Source: Streptomyces fuscichromogenes
GTDB taxonomy: Bacteria; Actinomycetota; Actinomycetes; Streptomycetales; Streptomycetaceae
Length of the DNA: 64,000 nucleotides
Assembly: GCF_014645815.1 (NCBI RefSeq)
Contig: NZ_BMML01000035.1
Coordinates: forward strand, 23,519-87,518
Direction: 5' to 3'
The notes under the pieces were generated by a model that had not been told where the DNA came from, searched no databases, and saw nothing but the letters and a program-made list of their open reading frames with translations. Each line of letters opens with the position of its first letter. The stretch's first letter is position 1. The position numbers and the translations under genes were made by a program. Below, piece after piece: positions 44,180 through 52,435 of the stretch.

Positions 44180-46978
44180 TCAGCGCAGGGTCGGTACCCC
44201 GCCCCCTTCGGTCCGGGTCAGCGTGACTCCGGTCAGACCGCGCAGTCGGCGTTCCGCGAGAGCCGCGAGTCGGCCGGCGGCCGGCGGGGCGGAGCCCAGG
44301 CCGATGGCGTAGCGGACCGGGTCCGTGGTGAAGGGGCGGGGCCAGGCGTGGCAGTCGGGGGCCGACGCCGACAGGTCGGTGACGAGGGCTCGCATTCTGC
44401 CCCGCACCCGGCCCTCGTCCGCGTCCGCGCCCACCGTCAGGACCGCCCAGGCCGCGTGGCGGCGGTGGAGCGGGGGCGGGGCGAGGAGCTCGGCCCGGGG
44501 GTAGGGGTCCGTGGTTCCTTCCAGCAACTCCCAGGCGTGGAACAGCTCTTGGGCCACCAGGTCGCGCATGCCCGGCGTCACCTGGTCGGTGCAGGGGCGT
44601 ACGGGCGCGGACGGGGTCGTGACGGTGAGGGGGAGGAGGGGGTGGGGCCGGTTGTCTGTCCGGCCCACCGGCTCCCGCCAGTCCCAGGCCGCCCATGTCG
44701 CGAAGAAGTGCCGCAGGAGAGCGCCGGGTGCGAGGTCGCCGGCCTCGGCCGTGGTGCGGGCGGCCAGGACGGACCAGGCCAGGCCCGGCAGGCCTCCGAA
44801 CGGTGCCGAGTCCAGGCCCCGGGCCTTCGCCCATGCCTTGACCTGCGTGGCCAGCCGGGCGAAGGCGGGCCCGTGCCCGCCCACCGAGGCCAGCACCGCG
44901 TCGGCGTCGCTCACCGCGCTGAGCGCGACCGAGGCCTCCTCGCCCAGCTCGGTCCGGCGCGACACCGCCTCCGCGGGGTCCGTCGAACCCGTGGTGACCA
45001 CGACCAGGTCCACGTCCAGCCCGTCGGTCCGCAGCCGCAGACCGGGCACCCGGGCCCCGACCACCTCGCGCACGTCCGTGGCCCGGGGGAGAGCGGCGGC
45101 CAACCGTGCCTGTACGGCGGGGAGTCCGACCGTGCCGGGCAGCGCCGCCACCAGGTCCAGGTCCGCCCCGGGCAGCGCGCAGCCCATGCGCCGGGAGCCG
45201 ACGACATGGACGACGCCGTCGGGGAACGCGTTCTCGATGTGCTGGGTGGTCTCCTCGGCCACCCGCGCCACCGTGTCCTGCGCCTCGCCCCGCGCGGCCT
45301 CCTCCGTCCATCGCACCTCGCCCGTGCCCAGCGTCACCGTGGCCCGCACCCGCATCGGCTCGTCCCCGCGCCGTGAGAGCAGGGCCAGCTCGCCGACCCG
45401 GACCGGCATCGGCGCGAGCCGGGCCGCGCAGGCGGTGGCCAGGGTGTTCGGGTCGGTGGCGCGGCCCAGGCTGAGGTGCGGGGTGAAGCCCGGGTGGCGG
45501 CCGCCGCAGCGGGGGAAGTGGCGCAGCAGCGTACGGTGCAGGTCGGCCCAGGGCTCCTCACCCGCGGCCGCGGGGTCGAGCCAGACGGTCGCGTCGTCCC
45601 GGTGGCCGAACCACTGCACCCCCTCCAGCCGGGCGTCGAAGGGAGCGGTGGCGGCCGTCGCGAGCACCGCCGCCGCCCGTTCGAAGGCGTGCTCCGGTAC
45701 GAACCCGAAGAGCAGGTTCACATGCGGGGGCCAGCGCCGGACCTGCGGGTCGTGGTCCCGGCGGATCTCCTGCAGCGGGGCCCACAGCTCCTCGGGCGGG
45801 AGCCACGCCAGCGCCGTACGGGGTGTCGGTCCTTCGGCGAGGGACTCCAGTGCCTCCGCATCCGGGGCGCCCACCGCGAGCTCGGCCAGGACACCGTAGT
45901 GATCGGAGACGTACGTCCCCTCCGCCGACGGCACGTCACCGCGCAGTTCGGCGCTCCGAACCCGCAGCCCCGCCCCGCGCAACAGCACCCGGTCCAGCCG
46001 CGAGGCCCGGCCCGTCAGCGACGAGATCGCGGCCAGCGGATTGCCGCCAGGGTCGAAGGTCGGGGTCGAGTCGTCGGCGCCGTGCACCTCGCTCCACGCG
46101 TCCCGCAGGCCCAGCGTCACCTGCGGTGTGCCGCCGCCGTCGTTGAAGTCGCCCAGCAGGAGCAGCTCGGCGTCCACGCCCGCCAGGCCCTCGGCGACGC
46201 GGGTGAGTTCCGCCGAGCGCCGGTCGGCGCCGTTCTCCGAGTGGTCGCTGCTCAGATGGGTCGCCGCGACGACCACGGGCCGTCCGTCAGCCTCCACGAC
46301 CAGGGCGGTCACCGCCTTGTGCGGGCCCAGTTCGTGGTGCGCGGCCTCGACGACCGGCAGCCGGCTCAGGAGCAGCAGACCGTACGCGTCGACGTCCCGC
46401 CCGCGCGGGTCCGTGCCCAGGGTCCAGTCCGCCCGCACCCACTCCTCGTCCAGCAGCAGGGCGAGGAGCTCCGCCTCGACCTCCTGCAACGCGATCACGT
46501 CCACGTCCGCGTCGCGCAGGGCCCGCAACAGGAGAGGTCTGCGCCGGGCGGTGTCGATGCGGTCGGCGTCGTACCGGTCCCAGAGGGTGTTCCAGGTCAG
46601 CACCCGCACATCCCCGGATACGCGTACACCGCCGGACGCGTCCCCGCGTTGCGAGGGCGCGGGCCGCCAGGCCTCGCCGTCCCATGCGTACGGCGTACGG
46701 GCCGTGAAGAACGGCGCCCGGAGCAGCCGGGCCTCCCGGACCCGCCCCGCCTGCGTCGCGTCGATCCGGTCCGCCCCCGTGGCCCGGTCCCAGACCACTT
46801 CGCCGTCGGCCTCGATGAACAGCACCCGGTGCCAGGGGATCTCGCCCCCGGGCACGAACGCGGGCAGCGGGACCCGCTTCGGCGCGGCGCCGCGCTGGAG
46901 GACGCCGAGGACGAAGCGGGCCGGGTCGAAACGCGCGTCCCAGCGCACCCGGTGGTAGATCTCCTCGCTCGTACGCAC
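44180..46978 (-). CDS. Multidomain RNA-repair protein: MJ1316/DUF504, EEP, 2H phosphoesterase, poly(A)-polymerase-type nucleotidyltransferase
   Basis: A 932-residue protein with four or five fused domains. Residues 5-80: MJ1316/DUF504 (EIYHRVRWDARFDPARFVLG), proposed to recognise RNA end groups. Residues 122-370: endonuclease/exonuclease/phosphatase fold, motifs LTWN (127-130), QEVE (E166), ATHLSS (H241), GDFN (D277, N279) and SDH (358-360). Residues 385-560: 2H phosphoesterase with histidines in PPHVNLLF (H419) and TPHLSLGR (H501). Residues 580-660: nucleotidyltransferase GSRRMG, GADLDL (D606, D608) and DVDLVV (D657). A PAP-like central domain follows (SVGGHGPAFARLATQVKAWA). All catalytic residues look intact. 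The ATG starts 3 bp after the stop of the RNA ligase/kinase gene, so the two are one operon. Confidence 0.88.
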   Translation of the reverse strand: MRTSEEIYHRVRWDARFDPARFVLGVLQRGAAPKRVPLPAFVPGGEIPWHRVLFIEADGEVVWDRATGADRIDATQAGRVREARLLRAPFFTARTPYAWDGEAWRPAPSQRGDASGGVRVSGDVRVLTWNTLWDRYDADRIDTARRRPLLLRALRDADVDVIALQEVEAELLALLLDEEWVRADWTLGTDPRGRDVDAYGLLLLSRLPVVEAAHHELGPHKAVTALVVEADGRPVVVAATHLSSDHSENGADRRSAELTRVAEGLAGVDAELLLLGDFNDGGGTPQVTLGLRDAWSEVHGADDSTPTFDPGGNPLAAISSLTGRASRLDRVLLRGAGLRVRSAELRGDVPSAEGTYVSDHYGVLAELAVGAPDAEALESLAEGPTPRTALAWLPPEELWAPLQEIRRDHDPQVRRWPPHVNLLFGFVPEHAFERAAAVLATAATAPFDARLEGVQWFGHRDDATVWLDPAAAGEEPWADLHRTLLRHFPRCGGRHPGFTPHLSLGRATDPNTLATACAARLAPMPVRVGELALLSRRGDEPMRVRATVTLGTGEVRWTEEAARGEAQDTVARVAEETTQHIENAFPDGVVHVVGSRRMGCALPGADLDLVAALPGTVGLPAVQARLAAALPRATDVREVVGARVPGLRLRTDGLDVDLVVVTTGSTDPAEAVSRRTELGEEASVALSAVSDADAVLASVGGHGPAFARLATQVKAWAKARGLDSAPFGGLPGLAWSVLAARTTAEAGDLAPGALLRHFFATWAAWDWREPVGRTDNRPHPLLPLTVTTPSAPVRPCTDQVTPGMRDLVAQELFHAWELLEGTTDPYPRAELLAPPPLHRRHAAWAVLTVGADADEGRVRGRMRALVTDLSASAPDCHAWPRPFTTDPVRYAIGLGSAPPAAGRLAALAERRLRGLTGVTLTRTEGGGVPTLR

Positions 46979-46981
46979 GTG

Positions 46982-48634
46982 TCAGACCTCTTCCTCGACG
47001 GTCCCGCCCGCCCCGATGTACCAGGTGCGATGGGAGTCACCGGGGTACGGCGGGACGAAGCGCCGCAACTGGCCGGTGAGCACCTCGGGCGGCACCGGGT
47101 GCTCGCGACGGCTGTTGCGCCGCACCAGCTCGTCCTCCTCGACCAGGACCACGGCGTGCGTGGTCAAGGCGTCACGGCGGTGGGCGATCCCGTGCACGAG
47201 CGAGCGCTGCTGTTTGTTGAGGGACGTGGCGTCCCACACCACGGTCCCGCCGCCGGCCAGGGCCCGGTCCAGCCGGTCGAGCCCCTCACGGAGGACCTCG
47301 CCGTTGGCCCGCTGGTCGGCGCGTGCGCCGCGCGCCTCGCGCAGGTCGTCCAGGGAGACGTACACGTCCACGCCCGGGAGCCCCCGTGCGAAGGTGCTCT
47401 TGCCGCTGCCGGCCGGACCGACCGTCTGGACCAGCTTCGGGAACGCGCCGGACCGCCAGCGCCAGGTCGCGGCCACGGCCTCGTCGGCACTGCCGATCCG
47501 CCCCAGCGCGTACGCCTCCCGGGCCTCGGCCCGGCACCGGGCGGCCGTGTCGGCCGGCAGCCCGGCGAACGCCTCCCGCAGCCCGAGGCTCCGTACGTCC
47601 TCGGCGTGCAGCGCCGACCACTCCACCTGCTCGCGCGCCTCGTCCGTGACCGCGGTGGCCCGCGCCACCGCATGCAGCAGACCCAGGTCGGCGGCGTACG
47701 ACAGGCGCACCAGACCGGCCCGCCGGTCCTCGTCCGGATACGGCCGGTGCAGTGCGGGGTGCAGTCCCACGAGGTCGGCGACCCGGCGGGCGAGCGGTAT
47801 GCCCGCCACCGTGGCGAGCCGCGCCGCCAGCCGCCCGCGTACTCCGCGGTGCAGCAGGGCGGCCAGGACGCCGGCCAGCAGGTCGTCCCCGGACCGGCCC
47901 GCCGGATCGAAGCGGGCGAGGGCCCGTGCGTCCCCCTCGCCGGGCAGGCCCACGGCCTCCTCCAGCGCCCGCACGTCGACGGCCGCTCCCGACCGCACCG
48001 CCCACAGGGCAGCCCCGGCCCCGAGCCTGTTCTCGACGACGGCCGCGTGCATCCAGTGCGTGTCCGTCCGGACGTGTCCCGGCCGCACCCACTTGGCCAC
48101 CCGATCGCCGAACTCCTGCGCGGCGAACCCGTCCGCGACCCGGACGACGTACCCCTCCTGCCGCCCGGGATCCAGCCGCAGGGCGCGCAGCGCCCGCTCG
48201 TCGAACACGCCTCGCCACAGCACCCGGGGAACGGGAACGCCGAGCCCGCGCAGGAAGACCACCGTCCGGTCCCAGTCCAGGCAGCGGCCCTCCCCGTCCC
48301 ACACCGAGAAGCCGTAGAAGTAGCTCTCCAGATCGTCGTACGCGATCGAGTGCCGGGCGAACATGTTCTCCCCGCACACCCGCCACCCCGCCGGGACGGC
48401 GTGGCCGATCCGGGCCTGGAGCGCCTTGACCCAGGTGCGGGAGGGGTGATGGGCCGAGTCCAGCGAACGGGCGTGCAGGCCGTCGGCGTAAAGGGTGGTG
48501 TTCTCGCCGTCGAGCTTCTCGGTCACCACGACCTCGCGGCCGCGCAGCCCGGACAGGTCGGTGACCCGGAGATCGTCGGCGGTCGCACCGGGCGACCAGG
48601 GCAGATGCCGGGTCCGTGGATAGTGCGTACGCAT
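46982..48634 (-). CDS. RNA ligase fused to a polynucleotide-kinase-like P-loop domain
   Basis: A 550-residue protein. ATG 48634 is preferred because a GGGGGATG site lies upstream. ATG 48643 would put that site directly against the start codon. Residues 1-230 form an RNA ligase domain: nucleotidyl motif I TEKLDGENTT (Lys40), GWRVCGENMFARHSI, YFYGFSVWDGEGRCL, motif IV GYVVRVADG and motif V RVAKWVRPGH. A helical linker follows. Residues 400-550 hold a kinase: P-loop GPAGSGKST (406-414), YVSLDDLREARG, VVWDATSLNKQQR and a C-terminal R-rich lid (RRNSRREH). This matches T4-Pnkp-type end healing. With the adjacent EEP/2H/nucleotidyltransferase protein it would process and seal RNA breaks. It is the first gene of the operon. 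Confidence 0.9.
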   Translation of the reverse strand: MRTHYPRTRHLPWSPGATADDLRVTDLSGLRGREVVVTEKLDGENTTLYADGLHARSLDSAHHPSRTWVKALQARIGHAVPAGWRVCGENMFARHSIAYDDLESYFYGFSVWDGEGRCLDWDRTVVFLRGLGVPVPRVLWRGVFDERALRALRLDPGRQEGYVVRVADGFAAQEFGDRVAKWVRPGHVRTDTHWMHAAVVENRLGAGAALWAVRSGAAVDVRALEEAVGLPGEGDARALARFDPAGRSGDDLLAGVLAALLHRGVRGRLAARLATVAGIPLARRVADLVGLHPALHRPYPDEDRRAGLVRLSYAADLGLLHAVARATAVTDEAREQVEWSALHAEDVRSLGLREAFAGLPADTAARCRAEAREAYALGRIGSADEAVAATWRWRSGAFPKLVQTVGPAGSGKSTFARGLPGVDVYVSLDDLREARGARADQRANGEVLREGLDRLDRALAGGGTVVWDATSLNKQQRSLVHGIAHRRDALTTHAVVLVEEDELVRRNSRREHPVPPEVLTGQLRRFVPPYPGDSHRTWYIGAGGTVEEEV

Positions 48635-48763
48635 GGTGAACATCCCCCGTGACAGCCGTCGTGCCTGCTCAGCGTAGGGGGGTGGGGTGGCGGCGGCGAG
48701 CGGATTACGGTGCGGCCGGGACCGGCCGAGGCGCTCGGGAGCGGCGCAGGGGAGGGCCCGGGT

Positions 48764-48791
48764 TTGACCTGCGTCACTCCGGGGGTATGCT
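48764..48791 (+). promoter_or_regulatory. Candidate rpsJ (S10 operon) promoter
   Basis: TTGACC and TATGCT separated by 16 bp, about 380 bp upstream of rpsJ. Inferred by eye. Confidence 0.55.
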
Positions 48792-49086
48792 CCCCGGCCC
48801 GATTGGCCAGCCCCCCGCCCCGTATGGCAGACTAGCGGGGTTGCTCGGTCGAGTGTTGATGCTGCGCGCCTCCCGCCGGGAGGACCGGAAGCGAGTCCCA
48901 CAGTACTCGTCGCCCTAACTGCCTGCGGGCAGCACTGGGGCGGACGTACGGGAATCTTTCGGGAAGTGCAGTGCGGCACCGACCAGGCGCCCGGTGGGCC
49001 TTCCGCCCCCGGCTTGCGGTTCCGGAAGGGCCGTGCTTTCCCGGCAGGGGATGTTCGAACAAGGGGCATCTGTGTCGGTGAGAGCG

Positions 49087-49111
49087 CGACACACCCGACC
49101 GCGTGGGTCGG
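49087..49111 (+). promoter_or_regulatory. Leader hairpin element shared by rpsL and rpsJ (copy 2)
   Basis: Identical over 25 nt to 23572-23596, ending 57 nt before rpsJ. Its 3' part CCGACCGCGTGGGTCGG forms a hairpin. Its 5' part also pairs with TGTGTCG a few nucleotides upstream, so two competing or stacked stems are possible. Confidence 0.75.
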
Positions 49112-49168
49112 AGAAGTGAAGCAGTCACCGGGTTCCAGAGCGTGCAAAGACAGGACTACTGAGTAGCC

Positions 49169-49477
49169 ATGGCGGGACAGAAGATCCGCATCCGGCTCAA
49201 GGCCTACGACCACGAGGTCATCGACTCCTCGGCGAAGAAGATCGTCGAGACGGTGACCCGCACTGGTGCGTCGGTCGCGGGCCCGGTGCCGCTGCCCACT
49301 GAGAAGAACGTGTACTGCGTCATCAAGTCGCCGCACAAGTACAAGGACTCGCGCGAGCACTTCGAGATGCGCACGCACAAGCGCCTGATCGACATCCTCG
49401 ACCCCACCCCCAAGACCGTTGACTCTCTGATGCGACTCGACCTCCCGGCCGGTGTCGACATCGAGATCAAGCTCTAA
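49169..49477 (+). CDS. rpsJ: 30S ribosomal protein S10
   Basis: A 102-residue 30S head protein that also acts as NusE in antitermination. Conserved sequence: MAGQKIRIRLKAYDHEVIDS, GPVPLPTEKNVYCVIKSPHK, and FEMRTHKRLIDILDPTPKTV, with the C-terminal LDLPAGVDIEIKL. ATG 49169 has only a weak AGGAC site upstream, but a long structured leader. It is the first gene of the S10 operon, and rplC follows after 17 bp. It lies immediately downstream of the accessory block. Confidence 0.98.
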   Translation: MAGQKIRIRLKAYDHEVIDSSAKKIVETVTRTGASVAGPVPLPTEKNVYCVIKSPHKYKDSREHFEMRTHKRLIDILDPTPKTVDSLMRLDLPAGVDIEIKL

Positions 49478-49494
49478 GGGCCGGTGATCTGAGA

Positions 49495-50139
49495 ATGGCT
49501 AAGCAGATCAAGGGCATCCTGGGCGAGAAGCTCGGCATGACGCAGGTGTGGGACGAGAACAACCGTGTTGTTCCGGTCACCGTCGTCAAGGCCGGCCCCA
49601 ACGTCGTCACCCAGGTCCGCACCAATGACGTCGACGGCTACGAGTCGGTCCAGATCGCCTTCGGCGAGATCGACCCGCGCAAGGTGAACAAGCCCCTCAA
49701 GGGCCACTTCGCCAAGGCCGACGTCACCCCCCGCCGTCACCTCGTCGAGATCCGTACGGCCGACGCCTCCGAGTACACGCTCGGTCAGGAAGTCACCGCC
49801 GAGGTCTTCGAGGCCGGCGTGAAGGTCGACGTCACCGGCAAGAGCAAGGGCAAGGGCTTCGCCGGTGTCATGAAGCGTCACAACTTCAAGGGCCTCGGCG
49901 CCGGTCACGGCACCCAGCGCAAGCACCGCTCTCCCGGTTCCATCGGTGGCTGCGCCACCCCGGGCCGCGTGTTCAAGGGCCTCCGCATGGCGGGTCGCAT
50001 GGGCAACGAGCGTGTCACCACCCAGAACCTGACCGTCCACGCCGTTGACGCGGAGAAGGGTCTGCTGCTCATCAAGGGCGCGGTTCCCGGTCCGAACGGC
50101 GGCCTCGTCCTGGTCCGCACCGCGGCCAAGGGGGCCTGA
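49495..50139 (+). CDS. rplC: 50S ribosomal protein L3
   Basis: A 214-residue 23S rRNA-binding protein whose central loop approaches the peptidyl-transferase centre. It opens MAKQIKGILGEKLGMTQVWD. The core includes KGKGFAGVMKRHNFKGLGAG, GTQRKHRSPGSIGGCATPGR (the loop) and GRMGNERVTTQNLTVHAVDA. The Cys in GGCATPGR is normal. Length is typical of actinobacterial L3. It sits 17 bp after rpsJ and 7 bp before rplD, within one operon. Confidence 0.98.
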   Translation: MAKQIKGILGEKLGMTQVWDENNRVVPVTVVKAGPNVVTQVRTNDVDGYESVQIAFGEIDPRKVNKPLKGHFAKADVTPRRHLVEIRTADASEYTLGQEVTAEVFEAGVKVDVTGKSKGKGFAGVMKRHNFKGLGAGHGTQRKHRSPGSIGGCATPGRVFKGLRMAGRMGNERVTTQNLTVHAVDAEKGLLLIKGAVPGPNGGLVLVRTAAKGA

Positions 50140-50146
50140 GGTACCG

Positions 50147-50803
50147 ATGAGCACTGTTGACATCCTTTCGCCTGCCGGCGAGAAGACCGGAAGCGTCGAA
50201 CTCCCCGCGGAGATCTTCGGCGTGGAGAAGGTCAGCATCCCGCTGATCCACCAGGTCGTCGTCGCGCAGAACGCGGCCGCCCGTCAGGGCACGCACAAGA
50301 CCAAGACCCGTGGCGAGGTCCGTGGTGGCGGCAAGAAGCCGTACCGCCAGAAGGGCACCGGCCGCGCCCGTCAGGGCTCGACCCGCGCGCCGCAGTTCGC
50401 CGGCGGTGGCGTCGTCCACGGCCCGCAGCCGCGTGACTACTCGCAGCGCACCCCGAAGAAGATGAAGGCCGCCGCTCTGCGTCACGCCCTCACCGACCGG
50501 GCGCGCCACAACCGCATCCACGTCGTCACCGGCGTGATCGAGGGCGAGAACCCCAGCACCAAGGCCGCTCGCACGCTGTTCGGCAAGATCTCGGAGCGCA
50601 AGAACCTGCTCCTGGTCGTCGAGCGCGCCGACGAGGCCGCCTGGCTCTCCGCCCGCAACCTGCCCCAGGTCCACATCCTGGAGCCGGGCCAGCTGAACAC
50701 GTACGACGTGATCGTCTCGGACGACGTGGTCTTCACCCAGGCCGCTCTCGAGTCCTTCGTCGCCGGCCCGAAGGCCAACGACACCGAAGGGACCGAGGTC
50801 TGA
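50147..50803 (+). CDS. rplD: 50S ribosomal protein L4
   Basis: A 218-residue protein lining the exit tunnel. ATG 50147 (MSTVDILSPAGEKTGSVELP) was chosen; the frame is open upstream into rplC and that part is rejected. Conserved: FGVEKVSIPLIHQVVVAQNA, the tunnel loop GEVRGGGKKPYRQKGTGRAR and RAPQFAGGGVVHGPQPRDYS. In E. coli it represses the S10 operon; whether that holds here cannot be seen. Its stop overlaps the rplW start by one base (TGATG), suggesting coupling. Confidence 0.98.
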   Translation: MSTVDILSPAGEKTGSVELPAEIFGVEKVSIPLIHQVVVAQNAAARQGTHKTKTRGEVRGGGKKPYRQKGTGRARQGSTRAPQFAGGGVVHGPQPRDYSQRTPKKMKAAALRHALTDRARHNRIHVVTGVIEGENPSTKAARTLFGKISERKNLLLVVERADEAAWLSARNLPQVHILEPGQLNTYDVIVSDDVVFTQAALESFVAGPKANDTEGTEV

Positions 50804-51222
50804 TGGCTACCCGTCACCCGAGCATCGCCTCGAAGGCCGCCAAGGCCGCCAAGGCCGCGCGCGTCGCCAAGGCGCGCCGCCACGAGGCCGAGGGCAAGAA
50901 CACCGTCGAGACCCCGATCAGCAAGTCGTACACGGACCCCCGTGACGTGCTGCTGAAGCCGGTCGTCTCGGAGAAGAGCTACGCGCTCCTGGACGAGAAC
51001 AAGTACACGTTCGTCGTCGCCCCGGGCGCCAACAAGACCCAGATCAAGCAGGCCGTCCAGGCGGTCTTCTCGGTCAAGGTCACCGGGGTCAACACCCTCA
51101 ACCGCCAGGGCAAGCGCAAGCGCACCAAGACCGGTTTCGGTCAGCGCGCGGGCTCCAAGCGCGCGATCGTGACCCTCGCCGAGGGCGACCGTATCGACAT
51201 CTTCGGCGGTCCGACCGCGTAA
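50803..51222 (+). CDS. rplW: 50S ribosomal protein L23
   Basis: A 139-residue protein at the exit-tunnel mouth, docking site for trigger factor and SRP. The N-terminus is an Ala/Lys-rich extension (MATRHPSIASKAAKAAKAAR) typical of Streptomyces and longer than E. coli L23 (about 100 residues). The core starts near residue 44 with DPRDVLLKPVVSEKSYALLD and includes NKTQIKQAVQAVFSVKVTGV. Ends DRIDIFGGPTA. The start overlaps the rplD stop by one base. rplB follows 38 bp later. Confidence 0.98.
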   Translation: MATRHPSIASKAAKAAKAARVAKARRHEAEGKNTVETPISKSYTDPRDVLLKPVVSEKSYALLDENKYTFVVAPGANKTQIKQAVQAVFSVKVTGVNTLNRQGKRKRTKTGFGQRAGSKRAIVTLAEGDRIDIFGGPTA

Positions 51223-51260
51223 GCGGGTCGGATCGTCCGATATCGGACGAGGACTGAGAA

Positions 51261-52097
51261 ATGGGAATCCGCAAGTACAAGCCGACTACGCCGGGCCGTC
51301 GTGGCGCCAGCGTCGCCGACTTCGTCGAGGTCACGCGGTCCACGCCGGAGAAGTCGCTGGTCCGCCCGCTGCACAGCAAGGGCGGCCGTAACAACGCCGG
51401 TCGTGTGACCGTTCGCCACCAGGGTGGCGGACACAAGCGCGCCTTCCGAGTGATCGACTTCCGTCGTCACGACAAGGACGGCGTGCCGGCGAAGGTCGCG
51501 CACATCGAGTACGACCCCAACCGCACCGCGCGCATCGCGCTGCTGCACTACGCGGACGGCGAGAAGCGCTACATCCTCGCCCCGCGCAACCTGCAGCAGG
51601 GCGACACCGTGGAGAACGGTCCCGGGGCCGACATCAAGCCGGGCAACAACCTGGCCCTCCGCAACATCCCGGTCGGTACCACGATCCACGCGATCGAGCT
51701 CCGTCCCGGCGGTGGCGCCAAGTTCGCCCGTTCCGCGGGTGCCTCGGTGCAGCTGCTCGCCCGTGAGGGCGCCATGGCGACCCTCCGTATGCCGTCCGGC
51801 GAGATCCGCATGGTGGACGCGCGCTGCCGCGCCACCGTCGGTGAGGTCGGCAACGCCGAGCAGTCGAACATCAACTGGGGCAAGGCCGGCCGCAAGCGGT
51901 GGCTGGGCGTCCGCCCGACCGTCCGTGGTGTCGTCATGAACCCGGTCGACCACCCGCACGGTGGTGGTGAGGGCCGGACGTCCGGTGGTCGTCACCCCGT
52001 CTCCCCGTGGGGCAAGAAGGAAGGTCGTACTCGTTCGCCCAAGAAGGCGTCGAACAAGTACATCGTCCGCCGCCGCAAGACGAACAAGAAGCGTTAA
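51261..52097 (+). CDS. rplB: 50S ribosomal protein L2
   Basis: A 278-residue protein of the subunit interface needed for peptidyl-transferase assembly. Conserved: MGIRKYKPTTPGRRGASVAD, GGRNNAGRVTVRHQGGGHKR, HYADGEKRYILAPRNLQQGD, and the C-terminal NPVDHPHGGGEGRTSGGRHP with the functionally important His. It ends with a basic tail KKASNKYIVRRRKTNKKR. The ATG is preceded by ACGAGGACTGAGAA. It lies in the S10 operon between rplW and rpsS (12 bp gap). Confidence 0.98.
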   Translation: MGIRKYKPTTPGRRGASVADFVEVTRSTPEKSLVRPLHSKGGRNNAGRVTVRHQGGGHKRAFRVIDFRRHDKDGVPAKVAHIEYDPNRTARIALLHYADGEKRYILAPRNLQQGDTVENGPGADIKPGNNLALRNIPVGTTIHAIELRPGGGAKFARSAGASVQLLAREGAMATLRMPSGEIRMVDARCRATVGEVGNAEQSNINWGKAGRKRWLGVRPTVRGVVMNPVDHPHGGGEGRTSGGRHPVSPWGKKEGRTRSPKKASNKYIVRRRKTNKKR

Positions 52098-52109
52098 GGA
52101 CTGGTTGAG

Positions 52110-52391
52110 ATGCCTCGTAGCTTGAAGAAGGGGCCCTTCGTAGACGACCACCTGATCAAGAAGGTGGATGTCCAGAACGAAGCCGGCACCAAGAACGTCA
52201 TCAAGACCTGGTCCCGTCGCTCGATGATCGTCCCGGCCATGCTCGGCCACACGATCGCGGTGCACAACGGCAAGACCCACATCCCGGTGTTCGTCACCGA
52301 GTCGATGGTCGGCCACAAGCTCGGCGAGTTCTCGCCGACCCGCACCTTCCGGGGCCACGTCAAGGACGACCGGAAGTCGAAGCGCCGCTAG
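52110..52391 (+). CDS. rpsS: 30S ribosomal protein S19
   Basis: A 93-residue 30S head protein that works with S13. Conserved: MPRSLKKGPFVDDHLIKKVD, TWSRRSMIVPAMLGHTIAVH, MVGHKLGEFSPTRTFRGHVK, with the basic end DDRKSKRR. Starts at ATG 52110, 12 bp after rplB. A 44-bp gap with a GAGAGGGA site precedes rplV. Length and sequence are standard. Confidence 0.98.
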   Translation: MPRSLKKGPFVDDHLIKKVDVQNEAGTKNVIKTWSRRSMIVPAMLGHTIAVHNGKTHIPVFVTESMVGHKLGEFSPTRTFRGHVKDDRKSKRR

Positions 52392-52435
52392 TAGCGGATC
52401 GCATTCAGACACGTAAGTAACTGAGAGGGACAACC

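Larger units (their letters stand above)
48644..49168 (+). promoter_or_regulatory. S10 operon leader region (525 bp)
   Basis: No gene is seen. It contains the candidate promoter at 48764-48791 and a long leader. Near its 3' end two hairpins follow each other: TGTGTCG with CGACACA (49070-49093), then CCGACC with GGTCGG inside the element 49087-49111 that is identical to the rpsL leader element. The minus-strand RNA-repair operon promoter must lie in the same interval near 48650-48720. Confidence 0.6.

Noticed and set aside
45476..48652. 1058-codon plus-strand frame opposite the RNA-repair operon
   Set aside because: Antisense shadow without homology; the minus-strand frames carry complete catalytic motifs.
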